This document shows positions 42,782 through 55,340 of a stretch of 64,000 nucleotides of DNA, one piece after another. This stretch comes from Euryodendron excelsum. Its lineage: Eukaryota; Streptophyta; Magnoliopsida; Ericales; Pentaphylacaceae. Position 1 is the first letter of the stretch. Every line of letters begins with the position of its first letter. The notes beneath the pieces were generated by a model. It did not search any database and had not been told where the DNA came from. It was given only the letters and a program-made list of their open reading frames with translations. Location of the stretch: assembly GCA_033060915.1 (NCBI GenBank), contig CM065387.1, positions 39,560,001 to 39,624,000 on the forward strand. The letters run 5' to 3'. Position numbers and translations under genes: made by a program.

Positions 42782-45700
42782 ATGGACAGGAGTTGGATTG
42801 ATTCTGGTGTTAGGCTGTCTAGGGAATATGTGAATGGAATTGACCAATTTATTGTGTTTGCGTACACCGGTAAGAATGCAGATTCAACGATCTATTGTCC
42901 TTGTAGAAAGTGTGCGAATCGATACTATTTGCCACGAGAAACTATGCGTGATCATCTTCTGAACAATAGGATGTTAAGGAAATATCAGATTTGGACTAGT
43001 CATGGGGAACCATATACTTCTACTTCTAGTCACCCTATCAGTGAAGATGAAATGTTGGGGGATTCAAACTTTGGGGATGACATGGTTGGAATGATACATG
43101 ATGCTATTCCGCATGTAGGTACAAATTTTGACAATGATGAGGGCCAGATAGGAGCGAATGAAGAAACTGTTCATTATTTCAAGCTCCTAGAAGATGCTCA
43201 GAGTGAATTGTATCCGGGATGTAAGAAATTCAGTAAATTGTCTTTCATTGTCCGACTCTTGCATCTGAAAGTGCTCAATCATTGGACGGACAAGTCCACA
43301 GATATGTTACTTGAGTTGTTGAATGAGGCTTTTCCTGAGGGTGTGCAACTTCCGAGCAATTACTATAAAGCTCAAAAGATAACTGAAGGTCTAGGCTTTA
43401 CATACCTGACTTGGGATGCATGCCCCAACAGTTGTATGTTGTTCAGGAATGAGCACGCCAATCTTAACCAATGTGTCATATGTGGTAAATCTAGATGGAA
43501 AGAGAGTGCCAATACTTCAGAACCTTGTCGTAAACCGAAGCCAGCAAAACAGATGAGATATTTTCCTCTAAAGCCAAGACTGCAAAGGTTGTTCATGTCT
43601 TTAAATACTTCACAGTCAATGAGGTGGCATGCAGAGGAACGACAAAATGACGGGACTTTAAGGCATCCTGCTGACTCAGAGGCTTGGAAAGATTTTGATC
43701 GGCGGAATCCTGTCTTTGCAAGTGATATACGTAATGTGAGGCTTGGGCTAGCATCGGATGGATTCAACCCATTTAGAACGATGAATATAGTTCATAGCAC
43801 TTGGCCTGTAGTGTTGATTCCATACAACTTACCACCTTGGATGTGCATGAAGCAGTCATTTTTTATCTTGTCTGTGCTTATAGATGGACCAAAAGGACCT
43901 GGCGACAAGATTGATGTCTATTTGCAACCGTTAATTGAGGAGTTGATTGAACTTTGGAATGAAGGTGTACCCACTTATGATGCATCAACCAAACATATGT
44001 TTCAATTGTACGCTTGTTTATTGTGGACAATTAGTGATTTTCCTGAATATGCCATGTTGTCGGGATGGAGTACTAAAGGTGAATATGCTTACCCGTGTTG
44101 TAATACGCAAACTAAATCCATCAAGTTGAAGCACGGTAGAAAGTTCATTTATATGGGCCACCGTCGCTTTTTACCTATTCGACATAAATTTTGAAGAGAC
44201 AGAATATCATTTGATAAGACCCAGGAATTAAGGCCAAAACCTGAATTGTTGTCTGGTTCAGAGATGTTGTTTTAGTTGGAATCAAAAGGTATTCTTACCC
44301 AATACAAAATGGATGACCTCACAGTAAGACATCGGAAATTGAAAGAGAAAGAACCGAATAATGGGGAACCCAAAAATCATAATTGGAAAAAGAAGAGCAT
44401 CTTTTACGAATTGCCGTACTGGAAGCACAATTTAGAAAGACACAATCTGGATGTGATGCATATAGAGAAGAATGTTTGTACAATGTATTATGGACAATAC
44501 TAGGAGTCGTCGAAAAGTCGAAGGACAATGCAAATGCCCGGCGTGATTTGAAGGAAATGGAAATTAGAGAATCATTGCACCCAGTAAAAAAGACGAGCAA
44601 CAAATTGTACTTGCCTCCTGCTCAGTTCACAATGACCAAGGAGGAAAAATATTTATTCTTGAAAGTGTTGAAGGAAGTTAGAGTGCCGGATGGGTACGCA
44701 TCTAATATATCACGACATGTCCGTTTAGAGGATAGAACTATTTGGGGTCTAAAAAGCCATGATAATCATGTCTTGATGCAACAACTTATTCCTCTGGCTA
44801 TACGACATTCTATGCCGAAGAAAGTCATTGAACCGTTGATTGAATTGAGCAATTTCTTTAGACAACTATGCTCGAAGGTGAATCGTCCTACTGACTTGCA
44901 TTATATTCAGGATCGTATTGCAGTAACTCTGTGTCATCTTGAGAAAATATTCCCTCCAGCCTTCTTTGATGTAATGGAACACTTGCCTATTCATTTGGCT
45001 GATGAAGCATTGTTGTGTGGACCAGTTCAATACCGATGGATGTATTCAATTGAGAGGTATCTTCTGACATTGAAAGAATATGTTCGGAATCGAGCTTTTC
45101 CAGAGGGTTCAATAGCTAAAGGTTACTTGATGGAAGAGTGCATGAATTTCTGTGCTCGATATCTTGATGACATGGAAACCAAAACTAATCGACCTGTGCG
45201 GAACAAAGACGGTGCAGAAGGAAACGGCAAATATGTTCGTCCTGATAAAAGTGCATTGACACAGGCTCATCGCTATATCTTGTTCAATACTAAATCAGTG
45301 GGACCATTCATAAAGTAAGCAAAATTTGTTTTTACAACCATTTCATGTAGCTTCCGTATAATAATTTATATGCTGATATGTACATTTTGACTGCACAGCA
45401 ATCACCTTCAATTTCTTCAAGAAAAATTGCCTGAAGCTGATAGTCATCAAATTCAGCGCGAGCATTTTGAAACATTCCACACTTGGTTCACCGACCATGT
45501 ATGTGTTATTTTCACTTCTCCCAAACTTATGTATAGTTAATGAATATAAAATATATACTTTTTTACATAACAGGTTCAAACTCTACGAAGGACAACTAAT
45601 ATCACATTGACTGATGAAATCAATTATTTGGCAAATGGTCCTGATGACATGGCATGGAGGTATAATGCTTATAACGTCAATGGGTTTCATTTTTGGGTGA

Positions 45701-46224
45701 AGCACATGGATCACAATCAAATTCCTCAAAATAGTGGTGTAAGTTTAAAGGCTGACACCTTGAGTTATGCTAGTCGAAAGGATAATAATCCTCGCGTGGG
45801 GTCTGTGTGGTACTATGGACAGTTGACCGATATTATTCAAGTTCGATACACTAATGGCATGACATTTTTCATGTTTAAGTGTGATTGGATTGATAACATT
45901 CACGGGAAGAAGGAAGATGCTTTCAAATTTACATTGGTCAACTTCAACCATTTATTGTACCGAGATGATCGAGAGACCAATGAACCTTTCATCTTTGCAT
46001 CACAAGCAGAGCAGGTTTGGTATGCTTCAGATCCCCTAGCAGCAGACTGGCATGTTGTTATGAAGATGTCACAGAGAAGTTTGTTTGATATGCATTCCTT
46101 AGACACTCAAGTTGAACCATATGCAAGTCAACAATTGGAAGAAACTATTGCTCTTCGTGAAGTGGACGTTCACTGGGTTAGGGAAGGAACAAAAGGAGCA
46201 ACAGTTGATGCTCCTGTAGAATAA
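42782..46224 (+). pseudogene. CACTA TNP2-like transposase (Transpos_assoc, Transposase_21, DUF4218, DUF4216)
   Basis: The likely ATG is at 42,782 (MDRSWIDSGVRLSREYVNGI), the usual start of the transposase-associated domain, with YCPCRKCANR. The TNP2 core follows (CPNSCMLFRNEHANLNQCVICG, HPADSEAWKDFD, VRLGLASDGFNPF, PYNLPPWMCMKQSFFILSVL). Next is DUF4218 (FFRQLCSKVNRPTDLHYIQD, FPPAFFDVMEHLPIHLADEA, PVQYRWMYSIERYL, about 44,850-45,080) and DUF4216 (VNGFHFWVK, VWYYGQLTDIIQVRY, FKCDWID, 45,670-45,890). Two introns with GT..AG borders lie at 45,315-45,398 and 45,499-45,573. The frame is broken by a TGA at 44,192, a TAG at about 44,273 and a frameshift near 44,490. The protein would cut and rejoin element ends; this copy cannot encode it intact. 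Confidence 0.9.
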
Positions 46225-46376
46225 TAGCATCCCAATGTGTCAGTTTTAGTATAGGCCATTCATTTTGGACATCATGAGTTGAATATGTATTACAATGGTG
46301 AAATGAATTTAAATGGTTGCATGTTTTTACTATTTTATACATTGTTTGTATCTTGTATTTGTCGTACCAGGTTATT

Positions 46377-48223
46377 ATGACAAAGAGGAAGAGGTCTACC
46401 GGTCAGACGTTGGCTGATCTGCTGCGGTCACACACATCAGGGTCTGCGAGTACTAAGCCAGTTTCACCCCAGCAACCTATGTTGGAGCCTTCTCATGCTC
46501 GACCAATAGCCTCAGCAAAGGCAGTGAGGGTAGCACCATCATCAGCTACATCTTTATATTCTACTTCATCACAGAGACCCTCAGCAGCTACATCATCACA
46601 GCCGGTTCTTTCAGGTATAAATATGGTTAAAATTATTGTCCTATTTATGCTGTTAATTAATAAATATTTTGGTTCATTTTATTATTTTGGATTTACTTGT
46701 TTTAGGCCCATCAGCTACTGAGACGTTTTCGGCATGTTCAAAGAAGGGACGAGGCTTGTCATTGGGCATTCATGATTGGGGGAAGGTAAATTTCAAGTAT
46801 CACGTGGAATTTGATAAGAGGTGGTGCCCAATAGAGAAGAACAAAAAGAACAAACTCTCAGGGCAGTTAGGTATCCTTGTGCGTCGCATTGTACCTTTGA
46901 CTTATATTGATTGGCCACATGTACCCGAAGATTTAATCGATTAGATTTGGCAAGATGTTAAGGTTACAACTCTATTATTTATCCAACTAATAAATACTTT
47001 ATTATTTATCGATCAGTTAATGACTAAGGGTTTTTTTTTTCTTTTTTCTTTTGTAGCGTAACTTGGAACCATGTCCGAACGAGTACAAACCTATTTGCCT
47101 TGACAAATGTAAAAAGTTGTGGAAGGATCACAGGTACCATATAAAGAAAAATCATTTTACGCCATACCAAAACATTATTGACCGATACCCGGATTGTCCT
47201 TATGGCATAAATCCAAATCACTGGAGAGAGCTTGTGGATTATTGGAGGACCGAGGAGGCACAGGTTGTTCAAGTAGAATACATCACAGTCATTTACACTA
47301 GCATATGTGTTTGTTGTTATATGCTAATTATGCAACTACTTGTAGGCAACCGCACAAAAGAATTCAGTGAATAGGGAGCTTCGTGGCCCACCTCATACAA
47401 CTGGGAGGACACACTTCTCGGCAATACGTCATGAGGTACATGTGTAGAAAAATGTAATATATTTGCTGACTTTTTCCTATTACTAATTTTACATAATTGG
47501 TACATTAGATGGAGGTGGCTGGGCAAAGGACAGACAAGATGAGTGTATTCTTGAGGACTCGTCGACTAGATGACCCGGATGTGATTGACATTATTGTAAG
47601 CAATACTTATGTAAACAATGTAGTACAACAATTTTTTTTTATGACTGTTTTCTAATATGTATGTTTGGAAGTGTAGGCTGAATATAACCGACGTCTGGAG
47701 GAGGTGCCTGAGGAGCTACGGACAGATGATGCTCGAGATAATATATTCCACGAACTGTTCGGGGATGATGGACATGGCTATTGCCGCACGTACGGCATTG
47801 GTGTAGCACGGTCTACTATTTACGGGGAAGCTGTTGGTCCATCACAGCCTCAGAAAGAGTCCGCTATGATGGAAGAGATCACTCGACAAGTCACCATGAC
47901 ACTAAGAGAGGATTTAAAAGAGAAGCTGCGAGAGGAGTTACGAGAAGAGATCACCCGGCAAGTTACTATGCAATTGATAAAGGCCGGTCTCCTATCTGCA
48001 GATGCCGCTAGACAGGTTCGTATATGCCTCCCCAATTTAACCAAAGTTCTTAAAATAGAAGTCCTCTTAATTGCTTTTCTCAACTATTGTTCATCTTACT
48101 TTTTAGGTTCCGGATGCATCTAGCGGGCACCAGGCAAGGAATGAGTCTGTGGGTGATGATGTTATACCATCTACTTCGGCCTCATTGCCTCATTCGACTT
48201 CATTACCTCCATCTTCAGAGCAG
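46377..48223 (+). pseudogene. CACTA second gene, TNPA-like (Ptta/En/Spm Transposase_24 type), multi-exon
   Basis: ATG at 46,377 (MTKRKRSTGQTLADLLRSH). Exons inferred from frame and GT..AG: 46,377-46,614; 46,706-~46,960; ~47,057-47,262; 47,346-47,436; ~47,509-47,596; ~47,677-48,015; 48,107-48,223. The conserved part includes VEFDKRWCPIEKNKKN, NEYKPICLDKCKKLWKDHRY, PDCPYGINPNHWRELVDYW, ELRGPPHTTGRTHFSAIRHE and a Glu/Arg-rich coiled coil (EEITRQVTMTLREDLKEKL). This matches the plant transposase (Ptta/En/Spm) family that binds subterminal repeats of CACTA elements. A TAG at 46,942 interrupts exon 2. The C-terminal exon is not identified after 48,223. Confidence 0.78.
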
Positions 48224-49387
48224 GTATTTTAACCTTCTTCTTAGGAGTAAGAAAAAATTAAGATGCACAAGCTGCAGAATCTGTTGGTTTCGCATGAAGC
48301 CAGTTAAGTTCAACACAATTTCAGATTCAACACCACACACACTAATCACGATAAGAATGAAACATCTGTGCATCATCCATAGCAAAACCACAACAAAACA
48401 ACATTAAAGGTAAGGATTGATAAAGAGGTCCTACCGAGATTTGAAGAATATATACAAAACTTTATAGTTTAGGGGCTTAGGGTTAGAACAAAAAATAATT
48501 TCTGAGGATAAGTGACTGTTTTCGGTGGAAATTGCAAGCAATATTTTTTTATAGTATATGACATCTGTAGTACACTTTTCTAGGGGAAGAAAAGGCTGGT
48601 CTCATAAACATCAAAATGAGATTATTTATTTATTTATTTTGTGTTGGTGGTAGGAAAGCATAAAATTTGATTCCATTTGAGTATAACATATAATTTCATA
48701 TACAGAAAAAAGCTTATCGACGTATTAGAAGTTTATTCCTTTATGGCACAATGGTGGTTTAAGTTTTTATTTATGGTTTAAGTCTTTATGGCACAATGCT
48801 GGTTTAAGTCTTTATTTAAGTGAGAAAAATAAGTCTTTATTTATGTTTTTGCTGATGGATTGGTCATAGGACTGAATGGAAAACTTGAATTCATTACCTA
48901 AACTCAATTGAGTTGGAGAAATGCTTTCTTAAGCTGAGTAAATATTTAACTCTGCATATTCAAGTTGGGAATTCAGGTCATATACTGATTCACTTGCATC
49001 ACTTATGAAGGAAATCTGTTTTGAAACTTAGACTAGAAACTTTCTTTTGTTAATCTGTTTTGAGTGGAGCTGATGCAAGCTTGGTTTAAATCTATCTAAG
49101 AGCCTAGTTTGTGGTTGCCAAGGCTCATTTTTTGGTTACGAACTTGAGTTTTAGGCCCAAAATTGACTTTAGACTAAGCTTGCTTATGATCTTAGTTGCT
49201 AGAAGAGTCTCTCTGTGTATGAATGTGAATGAAAAAGTTGCTTCCTTGTTACGCTGACTATTATAAATGAAGTGGAAAACCTTCTTCTTTTTTTTTGGCA
49301 AGTATAAATGTAGTGGGTAGACTTAGTGCTGTATAATGTATTACATTCCTATTATTGTCTCCTTAGTCATTTGTGCATTTTGTACTA
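48224..49387. other. Non-coding, probably 3' region of the CACTA element
   Basis: No coding signal and no clear TIR. Local near-duplications such as TATTTATGGTTTAAGTCTTTATGGCACAATG are present (48,740-48,840). Confidence 0.4.
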
Positions 49388-49672
49388 ATAGAGACATCTG
49401 TTATATATATACTAATGTGAATTATTTGTGGGCATGTGCTTTTCATGTCTGAGAATTTGGGAAGACATTTGTTACAGATATAATAATGTGAAGTATTTGT
49501 AGGCATGTGCTTTTCATGTCTGAGAATTTGGGAAGACATTTGTTACATATATAATAATGTGAATTATTTGTAGGCATGTGCTTTTCATGTCTTGAGAATT
49601 TGGGAAGACATTTGTTACAGATATCCTAATGTGAAATTATTGGTAGGCCTGTGTTTCATGTCTCAGAATTTG
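49388..49672. repeat. 71-bp minisatellite, 4 copies
   Basis: The unit AATGTGAATTATTTGTAGGCATGTGCTT.. with CATGTCTGAGAATTTGGGA and GACATTTGTTACA recurs at 49,414, 49,485, 49,556 and 49,628 (spacing 71, 71, 72). The last copy is diverged. It lies 320 bp before the satellite array and is unrelated to it in sequence. Confidence 0.85.
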
Positions 49673-49991
49673 TGAACCTGATTTTTGGATTCTTCATTTT
49701 TTAAGCTAATTGGACTTGATCAAAAGTGTGCACTTTTTTATGAGTTCATTTGAGAGAAGAATAAAGAAGAGTTAGAGAATTGACTATGGAAAGAATATTA
49801 AGGTATCTACAAATGGAAGGCCTTGTAAGCTTCCAAAGTATCTGAAAGTGCTAAAACCGTGCATGTTGATAGTGCACCACAGTTCCAACTGATTGTAGCA
49901 ATTAGCCATATAAGGCCCTAAGACATAGTGGTATCAAATGTAGTCCTTTGTAATTTAGGCACTAGCTGGTGCACTGAAGACAACAATACAA
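49673..49991. other. Spacer between minisatellite and satellite array
   Basis: Non-coding. A GCACTAGCTGGTGC imperfect palindrome at about 49,959-49,972 lies ~20 bp before the first satellite monomer and may mark the insertion or array boundary. Confidence 0.4.
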
Positions 49992-51710
49992 GTCCGTCAA
50001 ACTTGGCACGTAGGAAGGTCTAGACACAGGTGACATGTAGGAACAAACGGCACAGTCGCCGGACCTTCGGGGTGGAAGTTTTGAAGTTTTTCGACTTAAC
50101 TTAACAAAAAAAAAAAAACAACCTTTTTCGTGCCGTTTAGTTACTAACATCCCGAAACGGGCTCCGAAGTCCGTCAAACTTGACACGTAGGAAGGTCTAG
50201 CCACGAGTGATGTCTACGAACAAACGACACGGTCGCGGGACTCCCGGGGTAAGAGTTGAGAATTTTTTACACTTAACTTTGAAAAGAAAATAATGTTTTC
50301 CGCGCCGTTTGGGTACTAAAATCCCAAAATGGGGTCCGGAGTCCGTCAAACTTGGCACGTAGGAAGGTCTAGACACGGGTGACATGTAGGACCAACCGGC
50401 ACAGTTGTCGGACCCTCGGGGTGGGAGTTTTGAAGTTTTTCGACTTAACTTAAAAAAGGAAAACAATGTTTTTCATGCCGTTTAGTTACTAACATCCCGA
50501 AACGGGCTCCGAAATCCATCAAACTTGACACGTAGGAAGGTCTAGACACAAGTGACGTGTAGGAACAAATGGCACGGTCGTCAGACTTCCGAGGTAAGAG
50601 TTGTGAATTTTTTACACTTAACTTTGAAAAGAAAATAACGTTTTCCGTGCCGTTTGGGTACTAAAATCCCAAAATGGGGTCCGGAGTCCGTCAAACTTGG
50701 CACGTAGGAAGGTCTAGACACGGGTGACATGTAGGAACAAACGGCACAGTCGCCGGACCCTCGGGGTGGGAGTTTTCAAGTTTTTCGACTTCACTTAAAA
50801 AAGAAAAACAATGTTTTTCATGCCGTTTAGTTACTAACATCCCGAAACGGGCTCCGAACTCCGTCAAACTTGACACGTAGGAAGGTCTAGACACGAGTGA
50901 GGTGTAGGAACAAACGGCACAGTCGCCGGACTCCCGGGATAAGAGTTGTGAATTTTTTACACTTAACTTTGAAAAGAAAATAATCTTTTCCGTGCCATTT
51001 GGGTACTAAAATCCCAAAATGGGGTCCGGAGTCCGTCAAACTTGGCACGAAGGAAGGTCTAGACACGAGTGACGTGTAGGAACAAACAGCACGGTCGCCG
51101 GACTCCCGGGGTAAGAGTTTTGAAGTTTTTCGACTTAACTTAAAAAAAAAAACAATGTTTTCCGTGCCGTTTAGTTACTAACATCGAGAAACGGGCTCCG
51201 AAGTCCGTCAAACTTCACAGGTAGGAAGGTTTAGACACGAGTGAGGTGTAGGAACAAACGGCATGGTCGCCGGACTCCCGGGGTAAGAGTTGTGAATTAT
51301 TTACACATAACTTTGAAAAGAAAATAATATTTTCAGTGCCGTTCGGGTACTAAAATCCCAAAATGGGGTCCGGAGTCCGTCAAACTTGGCACGTAGTAAG
51401 GTCTAGACACGGGTGACATGTAGGAACAAACGGCACAGCTGCCGGACCCTCGGGCTGGGAGTTTTGAAGTTTTTCGACTTAACTTAAAAAAAAAAAAAAC
51501 AATGTTTTTCGTGCCGTTTAGTTACTAACATCCCGAAACCGGCTCCGAAGTCCGTCAAACTTGACACGTAGAAAGGTCTAGACACGAGTGAGGTGCAGGA
51601 ACAAACGGCACGGTCGCCGGACTCCCGGGGTAAGAGTCGTGAATTTTTTACACTTAACTTTGAAAAGAAAATAATGTTTTCCGCGCCGTTTGGGTACTAA
51701 AATCCCAAAA

Positions 51711-52755
51711 TGGGGTCCGGAGTCCGTCAAACTTGGCACGTAGGAATGTCTAGACACGAGTGACGTGTAGGAACAAACGGCACAGTCGCCGGATTCCCGG
51801 GGTAAGAGTTTTGAATTTTTTCGACTTCACTTATAAAAAAAAAACAATGTTTTTCGTGCCGTTTAGTTACTAACATCCCGAAACGGGCTCCAAAGTCCGT
51901 CAAACTTGACACGTAGGAAGGTCTCGACACGAGTGACGTGTTGGAACAAACGGCACGGTCGCCGGACTCCCGGGGTAGGAGTTGTGAATTTTTTACACTT
52001 AACTTTGAAAAGAAAATAATGTTTTCCGTGCCGTTTGGGTACTAAAATCCCAACATGGGGTCTGGAGTCCGTCAAACTTGGCACGTAGGAAGGTCTAAAC
52101 ACGATTGACGTGTAGGAACAAACGGCACAGTCGCCGGACCCTCGGGGTGGGAGTTTTGAAGTTTTTCGACTTAACTTAAAAAAAAAAAAAACAATGTTTT
52201 TCTTGCCGTTTAGTTACTAACATCCCGAAACGGGCTCCGAAGTCCGTCAAACTTGACACGTAGGAAGGTTTAGACACGAAAGTGGTGTAGGAACAAACGG
52301 CACGGTCGCCGGACTCCCGGGGTAAGAGTAGTGAATTTTTTACACTTAACTTTGTAAAGAAAATAATGTTTTCCGTGCCGTTTGGGTACTAAAATCCCAA
52401 AATGGGGTCCAGAGTCCGTCAAACCTGGCACGTAGGAAGGCCCAGACACGGGTGACATGTAGGAACAAACGGCACAGTCACCGGACCCTCGGGGTGGGAG
52501 TTTTGAAGTTTTTCGACTTAACTTAAAAAAAAAAAACAATGTTTTTCGTGCCGTTTAGTTACTAACATCCCGTAACGGGCTCCGAAGTCCGTCAAACTTG
52601 ACACGTAGGACGGTCTAGACACGAGTGAGGTGTAGGAATAAACGGCACGGTCGTCGGACTCATGGGGTAAGAGTTGTGAATTTTTTACACTTAACCTTGA
52701 ATAGAAAATAAGGTTTTCCGTGCCGTTTGGGTACTAAAATCCCAAAATAGGGTCC
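51711..52755. repeat. Satellite sub-block duplicated at 54,296-55,340 (first copy)
   Basis: Six monomers are almost identical to 54,296-55,340 (offset 2,585 bp, 15 monomers), sharing rare variants such as GGTTTAGACACGAAAGTGG, GGCCCAGACACGGG and CTCATGGGGTAAGAG. Neighbouring monomers differ far more, so this is a recent block duplication. Confidence 0.85.
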
Positions 52756-54295
52756 GGAGTCCGTCAAACTTGGCACGCACGAAAGTCTAGACACGAGTGA
52801 CGTGTAGGAACAAACGGCACGGTCGCCGGACTCCCGGGGTAAGAGTTTTGAAGTTTTTCGACTTAACCTAAAAAAAAAAACAATGTTTTTCGTGCCGTTT
52901 AGTTACTAACATCCCGAAACGGGCATCGAAGTCTGTCAAACCTCACACGTAGGAAGGTCTAGACACGACTGAGGTGTAGGAACAAACGGCACGGTCGCCG
53001 GACTCCCGGGGTAAGAGTTGTGAATTTTTTACACTTAACTTTGAAAAGAAAATAATGTTTTCCGTGCCGTTTGGGTACTAAAATCCCAAAATGGGGTCCG
53101 GAGTCCGTCAAACTTGGCACGTAGGAAGGTCCAAACACGGGTGACATGTAGGAACAAACGGCACAGTCACCGGACCCTCGGGGTGGGAGTTTTGAAGTTT
53201 TTCGACTTAACTTAAAAAAAAAACAATGTTTTCCGTGCCGTTTAGTTACTAACATCCCGAAACGGGCTCCGAAATCCGTCAAACTTGACACGTAGGAAGG
53301 TCTAGACACGAGTGAGGTGTAGGAATAAACAGTACGGTCGCCGGACTCCCGGGGTAAGAGTTGCGAATTTTTTACACTTAACTTTGAAAAGAAAATATTG
53401 TTTTCCGTGCCGTTTGGGTACTAAAATCCCAACATGGAGTCTAGAGTCCGTCAAACTTGGCACGTAGGAAGGGCTAAACACGAGTGACGTGGAGAAACAA
53501 ACGGCACAGTCACCGGATTTTCGGGGTAAGAGTTTTGAATTTTTTCGACTTCACTTATAAAAGAAAAATAATGTTTTTCGTGCCGTTTAGTTACTAACAT
53601 CCCGAAACGGGCTCCGAAGTCCGTCAAACTTGACACGTAGGAAGGTCTCGACACGACTGACGTGTAGGAACAAACGACACGATCGCCGGACTCCCGGGGT
53701 AAGAGTTGTGAATTTTTTACACTTAACTTTGAAAAGAAAATAATGTTTTCCGTGCCGTTTGGATACTAAAATCCCAAAATGGGGTCTGGTGTCCGTCAAA
53801 CATGGCACGTAGGAAGGTCTAGACACGAGTGACGTGTAGGAACAAACGGCACGGTCGCCGGACTACCGGGTAAGAGTTGTGAATTTTTTACACATAATTT
53901 TGAAAAGAAAATAATGTTTTCCATGCCGTTTGGGTACAAAAATCCCAAAATGGGGTCCGGAGTCCGTCAAACTTGGCACGTAGGAAGGTCTAGACATGGG
54001 TGACGTGTAGGAACAAACGGCACAGTCGCCGGACCCTCGGGGTGGGAATTTTGAAGTTTTTCGACTTAACTTAAAAAAAAAAACAATGTTTTTCGTGCCG
54101 TTTAGTTACTAACATCCCGAAACGGGTTCCGAAGTCCGTCAAACTTGACACGTAGAAAGGTCTAGACACGAGTGACGTGTAGGAACAAACGGCACGGTCG
54201 CGGGACTCCCAGGGTAAGAGTTGTGAATTTTTTACACTTAACTTTGAAATGAAATTAATGTTTTCCGTGCCGTATGGGAACTAATATTCCAAAAT

Positions 54296-55340
54296 GGGGT
54301 TCGGAGTCCGTCAAACTTGGCACGTAGGAATGTCTAGACACGAGTGACGTGTAGGAACAAACGGCACAGTCGCCGGATTCCCGGGGTAAGAGTTTTGAAT
54401 TTTTTCAACTTCACTTATAAAAAAAAAAACAATGTTTTTCGTGCCGTTTAGTTACTAACATCCCGAAACGGGCTCCAAAATCCGTCAAACTTGACACGTA
54501 GGAAGGTCTCGACACGAGTGACGTGTTGGAACAAACGGCACGGTCGCCGGACTCCCGGGGTAGGAGTTGTGAATTTTTTACACTTAACTTTGAAAAGAAA
54601 ATAATGTTTTCCGTGCCATTTGGGTACTAAAATCCCAACATGGGGTCTGGAGTCCGTCAAACTTGGCACGTAGGAAGGCCTAAACACGATTGACGTGTAG
54701 GAACAAACGGCACAGTCGCCGGACCCTCGGGGTGGGAGTTTTGAAGTTTTTCGACTTAACTTAAAAAAAAAAAAAACAATGTTTTTCTTGCCGTTTAGTT
54801 ACTAACATCCCGAAACGGGCTCCGAAGTCCGTCAAACTTGACACGTAGGAAGGTTTAGACACGAAAGTGGTGTAGGAACAAACGGCACGGTCGCCGGACT
54901 CCCGGGGTAAGAGTAGTGAATTTTTTACACTTAACTTTGTAAAGAAAATAATGTTTTCCGTGCCGTTTGGGTACTAAAATCCCAAAATGGGGTCCAGAGT
55001 CCGTCAAACCTGGCACGTAGGAAGGCCCAGACACGGGTGACATGTAGGAACAAACGGCACAGTCACCGGACCCTCGGGGTGGGAGTTTTGAAGTTTTTCG
55101 ACTTAACTTAAAAAAAAAAAACAATGTTTTTCGTGCCGTTTAGTTACTAACATCCCGTAACGGGCTCCGAAGTCCGTCGAACTTGACACGTAGGAAGGTC
55201 TAGACACGAGTGAGGTGTAGGAATAAACGGCACGGTCGTCGGACTCATGGGGTAAGAGTTGTGAATTTTTTACACTTAACCTTGAATAGAAAATAAGGTT
55301 TTCTGTGCCGTTTGGGTACTAAAATCCCAAAATGGGGTCC
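54296..55340. repeat. Satellite sub-block duplicated from/to 51,711-52,755 (second copy)
   Basis: It carries the same private variants as the block 2,585 bp upstream, with only a handful of differences by eye. Beyond both ends the similarity drops to the array average. Confidence 0.85.

Larger units (their letters stand above)
42330..48223 (+). mobile_element. CACTA (En/Spm) DNA transposon, two genes, inactive
   Basis: The 5' region (CAGTTTTGGACAGTTCGGGA, about 42,401-42,420, and GGTACATACGGGATGCGGTG, about 42,509) resembles leaders of plant CACTA elements. It is followed by a TNP2-like transposase gene and a second, intron-rich TNPA-like gene in the same orientation. Terminal CACTA/TAGTG inverted repeats were not found, so the true ends are unknown. 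The left end may be truncated within the copia sequence, and the right end lies before the satellite at 49,992. Confidence 0.8.

Noticed and set aside
42330..49991. CACTA terminal inverted repeats
   Set aside because: I looked for CACTA near 42,060-42,780 and TAGTG near 48,240-49,990. The TAGTG occurrences (49,310, 49,322, 49,865, 49,925) have no matching complementary start or 3-bp duplication.
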